Positions 28,022 to 37,936 of a stretch of DNA of 64,000 nucleotides are shown here, piece after piece; positions within the stretch are counted from its first letter, which is position 1, and every line of letters starts with the position of its first letter. A model generated the notes under the pieces. It saw only the letters and a program-made list of their open reading frames with translations, was not told where the DNA came from and did not search any database. Position numbers and translations under genes: made by a program. This DNA is from Chitinophagaceae bacterium (GTDB taxonomy: Bacteria > Bacteroidota > Bacteroidia > Chitinophagales > UBA10324), in contig JADJAG010000005.1 in the NCBI GenBank assembly GCA_016704325.1, forward strand, positions 124,001 to 188,000, read 5' to 3'.

Positions 28022-30010
28022 CTAACGTTTCCTGGTAAGATCCGTCAGATCTTCTTCCTGCATATTACCGATTCGTTTAAGCCTCAGATCGCGGGGAGGT
28101 GTAAGGATAAGCGGAATTTTTTCCAATGTTACAGTACTTGAATCCAATCCGAATTCACGGCCTTCCGACAACGATATTTTTTTAAGGAAGAAGTAAATGT
28201 CCATTACCAGTTTTTGCAGGAAGGGCAGTTCATTCTCAAATGAAAGAAATTTCTCCATCACCACGAAACGGAAGTCGCCGGGCAACTGGTATTTGTTAAG
28301 TGATTCATAGCGGCTGGTGATATCCACCTCGCCACGTTCCACCATATCTTCAATCACCTTGCGGAGAAACAGGTTAACCCTTGGCTCAATTCTGAATCCC
28401 AGCCTGAAATCGATGCGGTAAGCAAGGTTGGGTTCCAACACATCCACTTCATACTCCATGGTATAGGGCTCATCAATTACATCTACGTGCACAAACCAAT
28501 AGGTATCGGCCCGCTTGGGTTGCTTCTTAAATATAGAAAAGAAAAATTTTGATTCTATCTGTGAAGGGTAGTTGGCACTGGTCATAAAGATGACATGCGA
28601 TGCATACTTGGGAATACTCTGGTCTTCGCTTAATTCCGCCAGCTTCGGCAGCAGGTCTTTCATGGAATCGAATTCCAGGAAGCGGTTTTTTATTTTGCGT
28701 GCTTTGTACCAGGAGTACATCACAATAATGAAAGACAGCGCGGCGATGAGGGCAACATATCCGCCATGCGGGAACTTGATCAGGTTGGCCACCAGGAAAA
28801 AGATCTCAATACAAAGAAAGGTGATGCCAATGGCAAGGGTAATGGTGTAAGAACCTCTTCTCACATAGGAGTAGGTGCTGATGAGGATGGTGGTAACAAT
28901 CATGGTAAGATTGATGGCCAGTCCATAAGCCGCTTCCATGTATTTTGATTCGCCGAAATACAAAACAACACCAATGCAACCTGCATAAAGGATCCAATTG
29001 ATAGAAGGTACATAAAGCTGGCCGCGGAGATCTGTTGGATGCACTACTCTTACCTTGGGCCAGAGGTTCAATCGCATGGCTTCGTTGATAAGGGTAAATG
29101 CACCGGTAATCATGGCCTGGCTGGCGATTACGGTTGCTACGGTGGCAATACCTATTCCGAAGATCAGGAACCATTCCGGCATAATACCATAAAAAGGGTT
29201 GGAGATAGGAAGGTCTACCTGTTTCAGACCCTGGTGTTGCATGAGCCAGGCAGCCTGCCCAAAATAGTTTAGCAGGAGACAGATCTTAACGAAGATCCAG
29301 CTAACGCGAATGTTATTTTTTCCGCAATGTCCCAGATCGGAATAGAGGGCATCGGCACCGGTAGTACACAAAAACACAGCACCCAGCAGCCAGAAGCCAC
29401 CGGGATATTCTATTAATAACCTGATGGCATACATCGGGTTTAGTGCATGCAGAATTTCTGTGTGATCGATAATTTTACAGATGCCAAGAATGCCCAGCAT
29501 CAGGAACCAAATGACCATAATAGGCCCGAAAGAACTTCCGACAATACGTGTTCCGGCACGCTGAAACATGAATAGTATGGTGATGATAAATATGACAATG
29601 GGCACCGTATTGATCTCACTGTTCAGGTATCGCAATCCTTCTACAGCGGAAGAAACTGAGATGGCAGGCGTAATCATGCCATCAGCCAGCAAGGTAGAGC
29701 CGCCAATTATGGCCGGTATTACCAGCCATTTAGCTCTTTTTCTTACCAGGGCATATAAAGCGAAAACACCGCCTTCCCCTTTGTTGTCGGCACGTAAAAC
29801 AAGGAGGATATACTTAAACGAAGTAATGAGCGTCATTGCCCAGAAAACACAGGAGATGCCACCGTAGATGAGGCTTTCTGTAATCGCCCTTTCTCCAATG
29901 ATGGCAGACATCACATATAAAGGAGACGTACCGATATCTCCGAATACAATGCCAACGGTGATCAATAACATTCCGACAGAAATGCCGGATACCTGCTTAC
30001 TGCTGCTCAC
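28022..30010 (-). CDS. kup: KUP family potassium uptake protein
   Basis: A 662-residue K+ transporter of the KUP/HAK/KT family. The signature GDIGTSPLYV lies at 24-33. About twelve membrane helices cover residues 10-460, with ADNKGEGGVFALYALV and GGSTLLADGMITPA in the core. A cytosolic C-terminal tail follows (about 465-662), with the usual family domain. It should take up potassium, probably by proton symport, in the inner membrane. The length is normal. It is monocistronic as far as can be seen. Confidence 0.95.
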   Translation of the reverse strand: MSSSKQVSGISVGMLLITVGIVFGDIGTSPLYVMSAIIGERAITESLIYGGISCVFWAMTLITSFKYILLVLRADNKGEGGVFALYALVRKRAKWLVIPAIIGGSTLLADGMITPAISVSSAVEGLRYLNSEINTVPIVIFIITILFMFQRAGTRIVGSSFGPIMVIWFLMLGILGICKIIDHTEILHALNPMYAIRLLIEYPGGFWLLGAVFLCTTGADALYSDLGHCGKNNIRVSWIFVKICLLLNYFGQAAWLMQHQGLKQVDLPISNPFYGIMPEWFLIFGIGIATVATVIASQAMITGAFTLINEAMRLNLWPKVRVVHPTDLRGQLYVPSINWILYAGCIGVVLYFGESKYMEAAYGLAINLTMIVTTILISTYSYVRRGSYTITLAIGITFLCIEIFFLVANLIKFPHGGYVALIAALSFIIVMYSWYKARKIKNRFLEFDSMKDLLPKLAELSEDQSIPKYASHVIFMTSANYPSQIESKFFFSIFKKQPKRADTYWFVHVDVIDEPYTMEYEVDVLEPNLAYRIDFRLGFRIEPRVNLFLRKVIEDMVERGEVDITSRYESLNKYQLPGDFRFVVMEKFLSFENELPFLQKLVMDIYFFLKKISLSEGREFGLDSSTVTLEKIPLILTPPRDLRLKRIGNMQEEDLTDLTRKR

Positions 30011-30177
30011 TCAGTATTATTTGCGGCCAAAGGTAATTGGAATGTTAACATTGATAATAGGGTAACGCTACTATTCTTTTTCAAAACCACTGCATCATTA
30101 AAAATGGGTTAACGACCACTGATCGGCTGTCGAAGTATTTTAACACTAAAGTAAATGTAAGGCAATTTGTAAATCGC

Positions 30178-31596
30178 TTAGAAACCATAAACCACGCCAA
30201 TATTCCATCCCAACCAATAAGGATGTGCAGATACAGGAATTTCAGAAAGCGTGACACTGGTGAGGTAATATTTAAACTGAAGACCTGTGGTGATTTTGAA
30301 ATGATTGGAAATCGTATGGTAATAGTTAAGTCCTGCTAATCCGGTAAGCTGGTAATTGTGAAAGACAGGAGGCTGCTGTTCATTCTTGAAAAAGGAAGTA
30401 TTCACAATGCTGGCTTCTCCGTTTCCGGGTACACTAAGGGTATATTTCATGAAGTGGGAGACCCCTGCACCGGTGCTTAATGAAAACCGGCTTAACGGAT
30501 GGTTATAAAAAAACCATTCCCCTTTCAGCGACCAATCGAGCCAGCTATAACGGGCAGACGCTAGCGTTTCGGATGAATTAGCTGCTGTAGTCGGGCCGCC
30601 TCCGGAATTGTTCACCGATCCAAATTCTGTGGCATAGAAGTCCTGCAGTCCGGATTGCAGCACCTGGTTTTTTTCTCCTGTTTTTGAAAAATGGAACCCT
30701 GTACTGAGTGCGAATCTCTCGGAAATTCGGTAGCTGCCACTGATACCGGTAGAGAAGCCGATGAGTGGTTTACTGTTGGATTGGTTGAGGCTTGAAACTG
30801 AATCAGCCATCAATTGATCAGAGGATGTTAATCCAAGCCCTGACTGATTACCATAGTTGATCCAGGAGATCAAAGGAGTTATTTCGCCGCTGATACTGAA
30901 GCGGGAAGGCTTAAAACTTGGTATGGGAATTTGATTTGCTGATGGCTGCAAAACAGCAACCGGATTTTCATAAGCAAGCTTACTTTCTGAAGGGGGCAAT
31001 GGTTCAATGGCCATTATTGATAGATTGTTGTTGTCTTGCTGCTGTGGTGATGCTTGTGACGGATCAGCAGCCTGAATGTATTTAAAAGTAAGTGATCCGT
31101 TTTCTGCCTTATCAGGAATAGCAGCATCTTTAGAAGTAACAGATTTAAGTATTGCGGAAGCACCTTTCAATCCGGTAGTGGTGGTTACTTTTTTATGGAT
31201 GGGTGCCGCTTCTTTTTCTGCAGCAGGTAACAAAGGTTTTGTTTCATTAACCTGTAGCGCTGTTTCAGGATTATGCGAAGGTTCCTTTTCAGTAATTATG
31301 GATTGTTTATCGGGAAGCGGTATTTCCTTTGAAGTTGTTTCTTGGTCTGTAATTTCAGTGATTGTTGCAGTTTTTTTAACATCGGTATCCGATAAAAAAT
31401 ACAGCGTAGCAGAACCGGCGCCGATCAATAATCCGACTGCAGCAGCCCATAGCCAGAGGTAACGTTTTTTATGTTTATTGCTTTGTAATGAATTACTCAC
31501 GGCAGTCCATACGCCGGCAGTTGGCTTTAATTGAAAGCCATCCGCTTTTTCACGCAAAAGCTTTTCAAAATTATTTTCCAGATCCTGTTCTTCCAT
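30178..31596 (-). CDS. anti-sigma-like protein with C-terminal beta-barrel domain
   Basis: A 472-residue protein. The N-terminal cytosolic part (1-43) begins MEEQDLENNFEKLLREKADGF and has a PTAGVWTAVSNSL stretch as in Bacteroidota anti-sigma proteins. One membrane helix lies at about 46-68 (LWLWAAAVGLLIGAGSATLYFL). A Pro/Thr/Lys-rich linker runs to about 235. The last 240 residues have alternating aromatic strands ending in WLGWNIGVVYGF, like an outer-membrane beta-barrel. It overlaps the ECF sigma gene by 26 bases, so the two are a unit. A trans-envelope sensor that holds the sigma factor is the likely role (inference). Confidence 0.75.
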   Translation of the reverse strand: MEEQDLENNFEKLLREKADGFQLKPTAGVWTAVSNSLQSNKHKKRYLWLWAAAVGLLIGAGSATLYFLSDTDVKKTATITEITDQETTSKEIPLPDKQSIITEKEPSHNPETALQVNETKPLLPAAEKEAAPIHKKVTTTTGLKGASAILKSVTSKDAAIPDKAENGSLTFKYIQAADPSQASPQQQDNNNLSIMAIEPLPPSESKLAYENPVAVLQPSANQIPIPSFKPSRFSISGEITPLISWINYGNQSGLGLTSSDQLMADSVSSLNQSNSKPLIGFSTGISGSYRISERFALSTGFHFSKTGEKNQVLQSGLQDFYATEFGSVNNSGGGPTTAANSSETLASARYSWLDWSLKGEWFFYNHPLSRFSLSTGAGVSHFMKYTLSVPGNGEASIVNTSFFKNEQQPPVFHNYQLTGLAGLNYYHTISNHFKITTGLQFKYYLTSVTLSEIPVSAHPYWLGWNIGVVYGF

Positions 31597-32140
31597 TTGC
31601 TGATCCGATTGAATGCATGTGTGTTAATTTTTTAAATAGCCATTGTTTGGCGCGTGCATACTGAGAACGCGAAGTGCTTTCTCCGATATCCAGCATCTCG
31701 CCGATTTCTTTATGGGAATAGCCTTCTATCGCGTAGAGGTTAAGTACGGCACGGTAACCGGGCGACAATTGCTGAATGAGTGCCATGAGTTCCGCATTCT
31801 CCATTCTTTCCAGGGCATCCAGTTCTTCGGCGCTTTCTTCCTTTGCAATCGTAATTTCAAATTCCGCCCTGAAATTTTTCTGGCTCTTGATGTAGTTAAG
31901 TGCGGTAGTCACCATGATGCGCCGCAGCCATCCTTCCAGGGAACCATCGCCACGAAAATCTTTCAGGTAACGAAATACCCTGATGAATCCTTCCTGTAAC
32001 ACATCCTCTGCTTCATGCACATTCTGCACATAACGATAGCATACCCCGAGCATAGGTGGGGCAAAGCGGTCGTAGAGTTGTTGCTGAGCCTGCGAATTGC
32101 CGGCCAGGCAGCAATTCACCAGCTCGAGGTCCGGGTTCAT
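31571..32140 (-). CDS. RNA polymerase ECF sigma factor
   Basis: A 189-residue sigma-70 family factor of the ECF group. Region 2 is YDRFAPPMLGVCYRYVQNVHEAEDVLQEGFIRVF, and region 4 is YRAVLNLYAIEGYSHKEIGEMLDIGESTSRSQYARAKQWL. Regions 1.1 and 3 are missing, as expected. The gene overlaps the anti-sigma/barrel gene downstream. A tandem repeat array lies 90 bases upstream of its start. It probably activates its own unit and an unknown regulon when the barrel protein signals. Confidence 0.92.
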   Translation of the reverse strand: MNPDLELVNCCLAGNSQAQQQLYDRFAPPMLGVCYRYVQNVHEAEDVLQEGFIRVFRYLKDFRGDGSLEGWLRRIMVTTALNYIKSQKNFRAEFEITIAKEESAEELDALERMENAELMALIQQLSPGYRAVLNLYAIEGYSHKEIGEMLDIGESTSRSQYARAKQWLFKKLTHMHSIGSANGRTGSGK

Positions 32141-32233
32141 ATGAACAACTTTCGCCAGCGTTTTTTTGTGAGGTAGACAACGGTGCCGGCGCTAATGCTG
32201 CATGTCAAAAGTAGACATGATATTTTGATCCTT

Positions 32234-32781
32234 ATAATAGAAAGATTGAATGGATGTACTACAATTAGTACTTTCTGAAAAGTGGAAAAATCAGCGCTAA
32301 GACGCAAAGCCGCCAAGACTACCTCTTAGCAGCTTTTCGCTTAATAAGCTTTTTTACAAGGAAGTATAATATAATAGAAAGATTGAATGGGTGTACTACA
32401 ATTAGTACTTTCTGAAAAGGGGAAAAATCAACGCTAAGACGCAAAGCCGCCAAGACTACCTCTTAGCAGCTTTTCGCTTAATAACCTTTTTTACAAGGAA
32501 GTACATTATAATAGAAAGATTGAATGGGTGTATTACAATTAGTACTTTCTGAAAAGGGGAAAAATCAACGCTAAGACGCAAAGCCGCTAAGACTACCTCT
32601 TAGCAACTTTTCGCTTAATAACCTTTTTTACAAGGAAGTACATTATAATAGAAAGATTGAATGGGTGTACTACAATTAGTACTTTCTGAAAAGGGGAAAA
32701 ATCAGCGCTAAGACGCAAAGCCGCTAAGACTACCTCTTAGTAACTTTTCGCTTAATAACCTTTTTTACAAGGAAGTACATT
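32234..32781. repeat. four tandem copies of a 137-bp unit
   Basis: Units begin at 32234, 32371, 32508 and 32645 (ATAATAGAAAGATTGAATGG), a spacing of exactly 137 bp each. Each holds the perfect hairpin GTACTACAATTAGTAC (6-bp arms; one copy has an altered arm), the phrase CGCTAAGACGCAAAGCCGC and TTTTTTACAAGGAAGTA. Copies differ at only a few positions. The array lies in the 959-bp gap upstream of the ECF sigma gene. The rest of the gap, 32782-33043, shows nothing recognisable. Confidence 0.95.
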
Positions 32782-33043
32782 TTATCGTAACCCAAAGAAA
32801 TGATGTTCTTTAATGCGATCAAGGGATTAAAGCATCGTTCCAATACATTTCGAGTGAGTAACTTTAAAAGGACGAACCTAAGCACAGTGGAATAGTTGGA
32901 CGATTTAGAATAATTTGCCAATAATTTTTTTGACGATTAACATCAGTAAAGGAGCGGCAGGCGTTTCCATTATTGATTGATGCGTATTTGCTTTAAATGA
33001 AGTTGAGCTGCTGTGATTCGCTCTTTCTGTTTAGAAGGGTATC

Positions 33044-33075
33044 AAAAAAAACTGCCCACCGGTTTAGTGGGCAGT
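33044..33075 (-). terminator. intrinsic terminator of the T9SS protein gene
   Basis: On the minus strand ACTGCCCAC, a 7-base loop, GTGGGCAGT (plus 33051-33059 and 33067-33075), followed by a run of U (plus A-run 33044-33050). It lies 25 bases after the stop codon at 33100. Confidence 0.85.
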
Positions 33076-33099
33076 AGCATAAATTTAAAGAAGCGCCTC

Positions 33100-34703
33100 T
33101 TACTGTATGATAATTTTAGAAGTGAATTGTTGATTTGGTGAAGACAATTGCAAAAGGTACACGCCATCAGGCAATTCGTTTCTGTTTAAATTAACAGAGG
33201 TTTGATGAGCAATCTGTTGTTGAAAAACTACCCTTCCTGTAATATCCATAAGTTTCAAAATTTCAAATTTGCCATTGAAACGGACAGTGGTAAAATCATG
33301 AAATGGATTAGGTGAGATAGTTATTTCAACTGCTTCAAATTCCGGTTGGTTTGCAGAAGTGATCGTTCCGTTCTTAAAGAGATCAATGATAGATTGTACG
33401 GAGTTTGAAAGTGCCAATCTTCCCTCCCCATCTTCATCGCTGCCATTGTAAGGCAAAAAGTTATAGACGAAATCAAGGCTTATTACTCCTTGCGACAGAA
33501 GATTAAAAGGGCCGATAGAACCAATCATTCGGATATCAGTAGGATCGAGGTTGGCATTCCACCACCAGTTGGAGGGCTGACCTGAAACAGAAGAGTCGGA
33601 AGTGCCGGGGAAATAGAAATCTACTGTATCGGCACCCTGATACCCATCTGGATTTAAAGAATCAACAGCAAGGGTGATCCGTCTTTCCATATTGCGCGGA
33701 GGTAATCATAATAGTCGTCGCTTGTTTCAGGATTTCCAAGCACCGAAAAATCGTTGTGGTAACCGATTGATTTAGTAATTGGATGACTGAGCCAGGTAGC
33801 TGCCAATGCAGGCGGGTCAACTCCATAAGATGGATTTCCGCAGGAAATGTCTCCGTCAATAGAATCCTGGTTAATAACAAAAATGGTGTTCTTTGCCACA
33901 TCGGTACCAACATAATCGTCGGCATAACAGCCGAGATCAAAATCATTCCACAATCCAAAATACAGGTCGTGATAATTGTTACCTGACTTGTTTTTGAGTG
34001 TATAATTAAAGAAGACAGAATTTTCCAGGAGTAGATTTGTAGCAGCATTAAAAGCATATGCCATGCCGTGTACTTCAAATCCCAAAGGGAGGGCATTGGT
34101 TTCTGTATGTGGAAGGGCCAGGTCGTTAAATATAAAATACACTGCCTGGTCGCCATAAATAGCAGGATAGTCGCCGGCTGAAGGTTCGTAGATGCCATTG
34201 TTGTTAAGGTCTGCAAATGGCGCCATGATCGCATCAAAACCTGCCGGTCCGTTGCCGGGCCAGTTTGCTATACGCTGTGGCACTACATATCCTGCATCGG
34301 TATAGTGTGTTTTATGATGTGCTATCTCTGCTTTGCCGACTTTCCAAAGTTGATCCCAGGTTTCTATATCACCGGCCGCACCATTTGTTGCAATCGGTCC
34401 GGGAAAAAAATCATCGCCTGTCTGACGATAGGTAGATGCGGCGAGATGCAATTGACCACCGTCATCCAAACCTCCCATCCATAGATTCGCTGCGAAGGTC
34501 GCATGAACACCTCCACCTTTCGGGGCTTCGAATCCATTGTCATAAGGGAATTGTTCAAACAATGTTCCATTAGAGTTGATCATTGCCCTGATGTTTCCGG
34601 TATCTATTGTTTCTGTTGCATCGTATTGTTGCGCATGAAGCGCATCCAAAATGAAAAGGCAGCATAGGGTCGTAATTATTTTTTGCAGCGTAATAGTTTT
34701 CAT
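33100..34703 (-). CDS. T9SS type A cargo protein, frameshifted
   Basis: About 534 residues read across one indel. Signal peptide about 1-24 (IITTLCCLFILDALHA). The first 340 residues have no family I recognise. They contain metal-site-like phrases (DLNNNGIYEPSAGDYPAI) and many aromatic strands. The frame breaks at the CCC run (GGG at 33672-33674 on the plus strand); one extra C joins IWKDGSPL to AVDSLNPDGYQGADTVDFY. The C-terminal 80 residues are a type A sorting domain (ISPNPFHDFTTVRF ... LPDGVYLLQL ... SKIIIQ). Probably exported by the type IX system; role unknown. Confidence 0.8.
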
Positions 34704-34793
34704 GATAATCAGTTTTAGTTGTTAATGAATAAACAGATGAACCGGTTTCGTTGTATTGATTCATCAACTAAATCAAATGTTGCCTGCTTTTTT

Positions 34794-36281
34794 TCAGAAT
34801 GAATATTTAATACCGGTATTCAGTCCGAACTGATGTAATCTTTGTTCAACCGGTGCAGCATCCGTAGTGATGGGTTTTAGTTGCCATTGAAAATAGGGTT
34901 CTGCGAATATGCCAAAATGCTTATTGAAGCGATACTCATTAATTACACCGGCATAAAGACTCAGTGATGCACGGTTGCGGAAAAAGGAAGCGCTGTTTTC
35001 AGGCAGGTTAACCGGTTCCAGGGTTTGTGGGTCTATGCTGCTTCCCTGTTTTGTAAATTTTGCATTGATGACCACACCGGATTGAATACCAATTTCAAAT
35101 TTATTCAGTTCCCATGCATATCCCAACAGCAATGGAACATTCAAATAGGAATAGGTAATAGAAGAAGCATAAGTGGCCATTGAATCGCGGGACGTAATAA
35201 TCGTATCGCTGAAAAAAACATATAGCGGATCTTCGAATGGAGACCAGATAGTATAATAATAACTGCTGTCAAGTATTACCGGCACTTTCCAGGCTTTTTG
35301 CATGGTAAAGGATGATTGCTCTTTAGAATACGTAATACCGGATTTCAGGAATACGCCACCGTCAAAATTCAATGCAAAGCGCAAGCCTGCAGTAAACGAT
35401 TTTTCCATGCGCTTGTTCCAATTGGTAAGCGTGAGTGAATCACCATCGATATCTGTGAGTTGCTGGAAAGCAAGGTCGGGGGAGAAGAAGGCTTCCACCG
35501 ATCCATGCAGGCCCCAGGAAGTGGGAGAGATTTCTATCGCCGCTGTTGAATCAATTACTTTGTTTGAAGAAGGTGTAGTCAGGGATGATTTTTTTAATGG
35601 TGTTGCATAATTTTCTTTATACAGGTAATTTGAGTTAACCGGTAAGGAGGAAATCGAAAATATTTCCGCGTTTTGTCCGGCTGACTCTGTTTTTGAATTT
35701 GTAATACCTGCTGAATTTGAATCTTCTACATTCATCATATTCAAAAGCGCTGCTGGTGTAGCAAATGTTGCAGGTATTTCATTTGAATTATTAGATGTGT
35801 TTTTGAAACTGCCAGAGTAATTGATTTCATTTGAAATATCAGGTGTTGCCTGCTTTTGTGATGCAGTTGTTGTTTCTGATGGTTGTTTGTTAGATTCTTT
35901 TTTCCGGACTTTGTTTTTTTCTGCATTATTTAATTGCTGAGCAGATTGGCTATTCTCTGCTTTGACGGGTTGGTTAATTGATGTAATGCTATTTGATCCT
36001 GTTGGATAGGATAATTTAGTATCAGTTGTGCTTTGTTCCCTGTTGTTTACTAAATTTTCTATTGCCGGAGTGGTGTTGTTTCTTAAATAGGTACAGGTAA
36101 ATGGTACCAGCAGCAAAAGCAAAAGCCATAAGCCGCGGCTTTTTTTGCGAAGTGCAACCATCCATTTTCTTTGTTCCCTTTTCTTCATTGCAGCATTAAA
36201 AAGGTCATCAGATACAGGTGATTCCAACTCACCCAATCTTTCCCTGAGCTTTTCATCCCAATTTTTGACAGGTGTTTTCAT
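34794..36281 (-). CDS. anti-sigma-like protein with C-terminal beta-barrel domain (second copy)
   Basis: A 495-residue protein with the same plan as the gene at 30178-31596. A cytosolic N-terminus (NWDEKLRERLGELESPVSDDLFNAAMKKREQ) is followed by one membrane helix (GLWLLLLLLVPFTCTYL, about 50-67), a long Ser/Thr/Asn-rich linker (about 70-250) and a C-terminal region with strand-like repeats ending LHQFGLNTGIKYSF, as in outer-membrane barrels. Its ATG overlaps the stop of the upstream ECF sigma gene (ATGA). The low sequence similarity to the first copy suggests an old duplication or two independent pairs of one family. Confidence 0.72.
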   Translation of the reverse strand: MKTPVKNWDEKLRERLGELESPVSDDLFNAAMKKREQRKWMVALRKKSRGLWLLLLLLVPFTCTYLRNNTTPAIENLVNNREQSTTDTKLSYPTGSNSITSINQPVKAENSQSAQQLNNAEKNKVRKKESNKQPSETTTASQKQATPDISNEINYSGSFKNTSNNSNEIPATFATPAALLNMMNVEDSNSAGITNSKTESAGQNAEIFSISSLPVNSNYLYKENYATPLKKSSLTTPSSNKVIDSTAAIEISPTSWGLHGSVEAFFSPDLAFQQLTDIDGDSLTLTNWNKRMEKSFTAGLRFALNFDGGVFLKSGITYSKEQSSFTMQKAWKVPVILDSSYYYTIWSPFEDPLYVFFSDTIITSRDSMATYASSITYSYLNVPLLLGYAWELNKFEIGIQSGVVINAKFTKQGSSIDPQTLEPVNLPENSASFFRNRASLSLYAGVINEYRFNKHFGIFAEPYFQWQLKPITTDAAPVEQRLHQFGLNTGIKYSF

Positions 36282-36814
36282 AAGGCAGTCACCTCCTTGT
36301 GACTCAGCTTTGCGCGGAGCGCTTTGCGTGCTTTAAAAAATTGTGTTCTGGATGTTGCTTCTGTTATTTTCAACAGACCGGCAATCTCTTTATGACTGTA
36401 TCCTTCCAATGCAAAAAGGTTGAATACAATGCGGTAACCTGCCGGCAGTTCAGCAACGAGTTCGAGCAGTTCTTGTGCAGCATAGTGATCAATCAGTGAA
36501 GGATCTTCAGGCTCTGCGGTTACTTCATCGAGCGAAGCATTTTCATACTTAACATGTGATTTGCGAAGGTGGGCCAAAGAGGTATTCACAAAGATGCGAC
36601 GTATCCAGCCTTCAAAAGGGCCCTGATTCCGGAAGTCGCCGATGTGATCAAATAGCTTGATAAACCCTTCCTGCAATACATCCTGGGCATCTTCCCTGTT
36701 ACCGCAATAGCGGATACATAAGGTCATCATGCGGTTAGCAAAACGATTGAAGAGCGCTTGCTGGCAGCTACGATTCTCTGTAATGCATCCTTGAATCAGT
36801 TCATCCAGTTCCAA
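36278..36814 (-). CDS. RNA polymerase ECF sigma factor (second copy)
   Basis: A 178-residue ECF sigma factor. Region 2: LFNRFANRMMTLCIRYCGNREDAQDVLQEGFIKLFDHIGDF. Region 4: YRIVFNLFALEGYSHKEIAGLLKITEATSRTQFFKARKAL. It shares the EGYSHKEI core with the factor at 31571-32140, so the two pairs are related. It is translationally coupled to its barrel-type anti-sigma partner. Target genes cannot be deduced from the window. Confidence 0.92.
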   Translation of the reverse strand: MELDELIQGCITENRSCQQALFNRFANRMMTLCIRYCGNREDAQDVLQEGFIKLFDHIGDFRNQGPFEGWIRRIFVNTSLAHLRKSHVKYENASLDEVTAEPEDPSLIDHYAAQELLELVAELPAGYRIVFNLFALEGYSHKEIAGLLKITEATSRTQFFKARKALRAKLSHKEVTAL

Positions 36815-37023
36815 TATTGCAGTATTTCCTGTGTAAGAGGATGCATTAAGGTATGAAAATGTTGCCTGGGGGAAATAGTTTTATTGCTGCGGCTAATACT
36901 TCTAATAGGATCCAACTATCCAGTTAAATAAACCATTTTATGATCACAGAAACCGATTAAACCACGACCTGTTCAGCGCTCCGGGCAAGAACTGACAATC
37001 AGCAGATCCTAATCACAGGTGTT

Positions 37024-37767
37024 TCACAAATGGCTTTCCACATAAGTACGGTATGATGGTTTGGCCGGTGACTCAATCATAAAGAGGGTACTTGGTTCTG
37101 AGCAATTTAATTCAATAGCATCGCTGTCTTCCAGCTTAAAAAAGTCTTCTTCATTCAAATGTTCCATTCCAATCTTCAATGCTCCTTCCATTATAAAGAT
37201 GGAATAGATGGAAGTTGGTGTAAGCGTTAACTGATGCTTTCCTGTTTCAAGTATAATTTTTTTGATATTAACACCTTCCGTATCCATTGCAATAGGTGCG
37301 CCTTTGCCTTTAAAGACCACGGTGCTGATTCCATTTTTCTTTTCAACCGGGAAATTTTCACCCATGTAATCGTCATAAGTAGCTGGCTGTTGCATCGAAT
37401 GATCGAGATTCGGATCAAACCATATCTGGAAGATGGCAGAACCGGGAAGCAGTTTTTCTGCATGGGAAATACCATTGCCGGAACGGATGATCTGTACGTC
37501 ACCGGCTTTCAGTTTCAACCACGTTTTATTTTTGGTGTCGTAATGTTCAATCTCACCTTTCAGCACAAAAGAAAGGATTTCAAAACCCTGGTGCGGATGT
37601 AATCCGATGGTGCTGCCTTTATCGCTCCAGGCATGGGCCCAATAAAAAAGATTTGAGTATGGAAAGGTTTGCGCCTTTTGATAGAACACCGGTCTTTTTT
37701 CCCGTACGGCGCCGCCATTAAACTGGCCATCTGCCTGGTCTTCTCTTCGAATAATTTGGGTTGTCAT
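37024..37767 (-). CDS. pirin family protein
   Basis: A 247-residue two-cupin protein. The N-terminal cupin holds the pirin metal motif HPHQGFE at 57-63, then EIEH with His75, and SGNGISHAE in the second motif; these are the expected Fe ligands. The C-terminal cupin (about 150-247) lacks a clear metal set, as is usual. Members such as YhaK and quercetinase-like pirins act as oxygen-dependent or redox-sensing cytosolic proteins; the substrate here is unknown. It is transcribed divergently from the NhaD gene, with a gap of about 170 bases. Confidence 0.88.
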   Translation of the reverse strand: MTTQIIRREDQADGQFNGGAVREKRPVFYQKAQTFPYSNLFYWAHAWSDKGSTIGLHPHQGFEILSFVLKGEIEHYDTKNKTWLKLKAGDVQIIRSGNGISHAEKLLPGSAIFQIWFDPNLDHSMQQPATYDDYMGENFPVEKKNGISTVVFKGKGAPIAMDTEGVNIKKIILETGKHQLTLTPTSIYSIFIMEGALKIGMEHLNEEDFFKLEDSDAIELNCSEPSTLFMIESPAKPSYRTYVESHL

Positions 37768-37936
37768 AGTGAATTTATTTTACCCGTTGTTAAACAGCTA
37801 TTGTGGTTATTAGTTCAATCTATTTCTCTTACTTTGTTTACGGTGGAATAAAAATAAACGCTTAACCGTTTCCTGAAAATGGGCTTACGGTATCCTGTTC
37901 TTATTTATTTTATTTTTGACCCATACCCATTTTATT

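Noticed and set aside
32234..32781. CRISPR or tandem gene duplication
   Set aside because: The whole 137-bp unit is repeated with no variable spacer, and no frame spans all units.
32730..32921. A 63-codon frame at the end of the tandem array
   Set aside because: It runs out of the repeat and has repeat-derived composition.
36815..37023. tRNA or small RNA gene between the second sigma gene and pirin
   Set aside because: I found no cloverleaf or clear hairpin with a T-run there.
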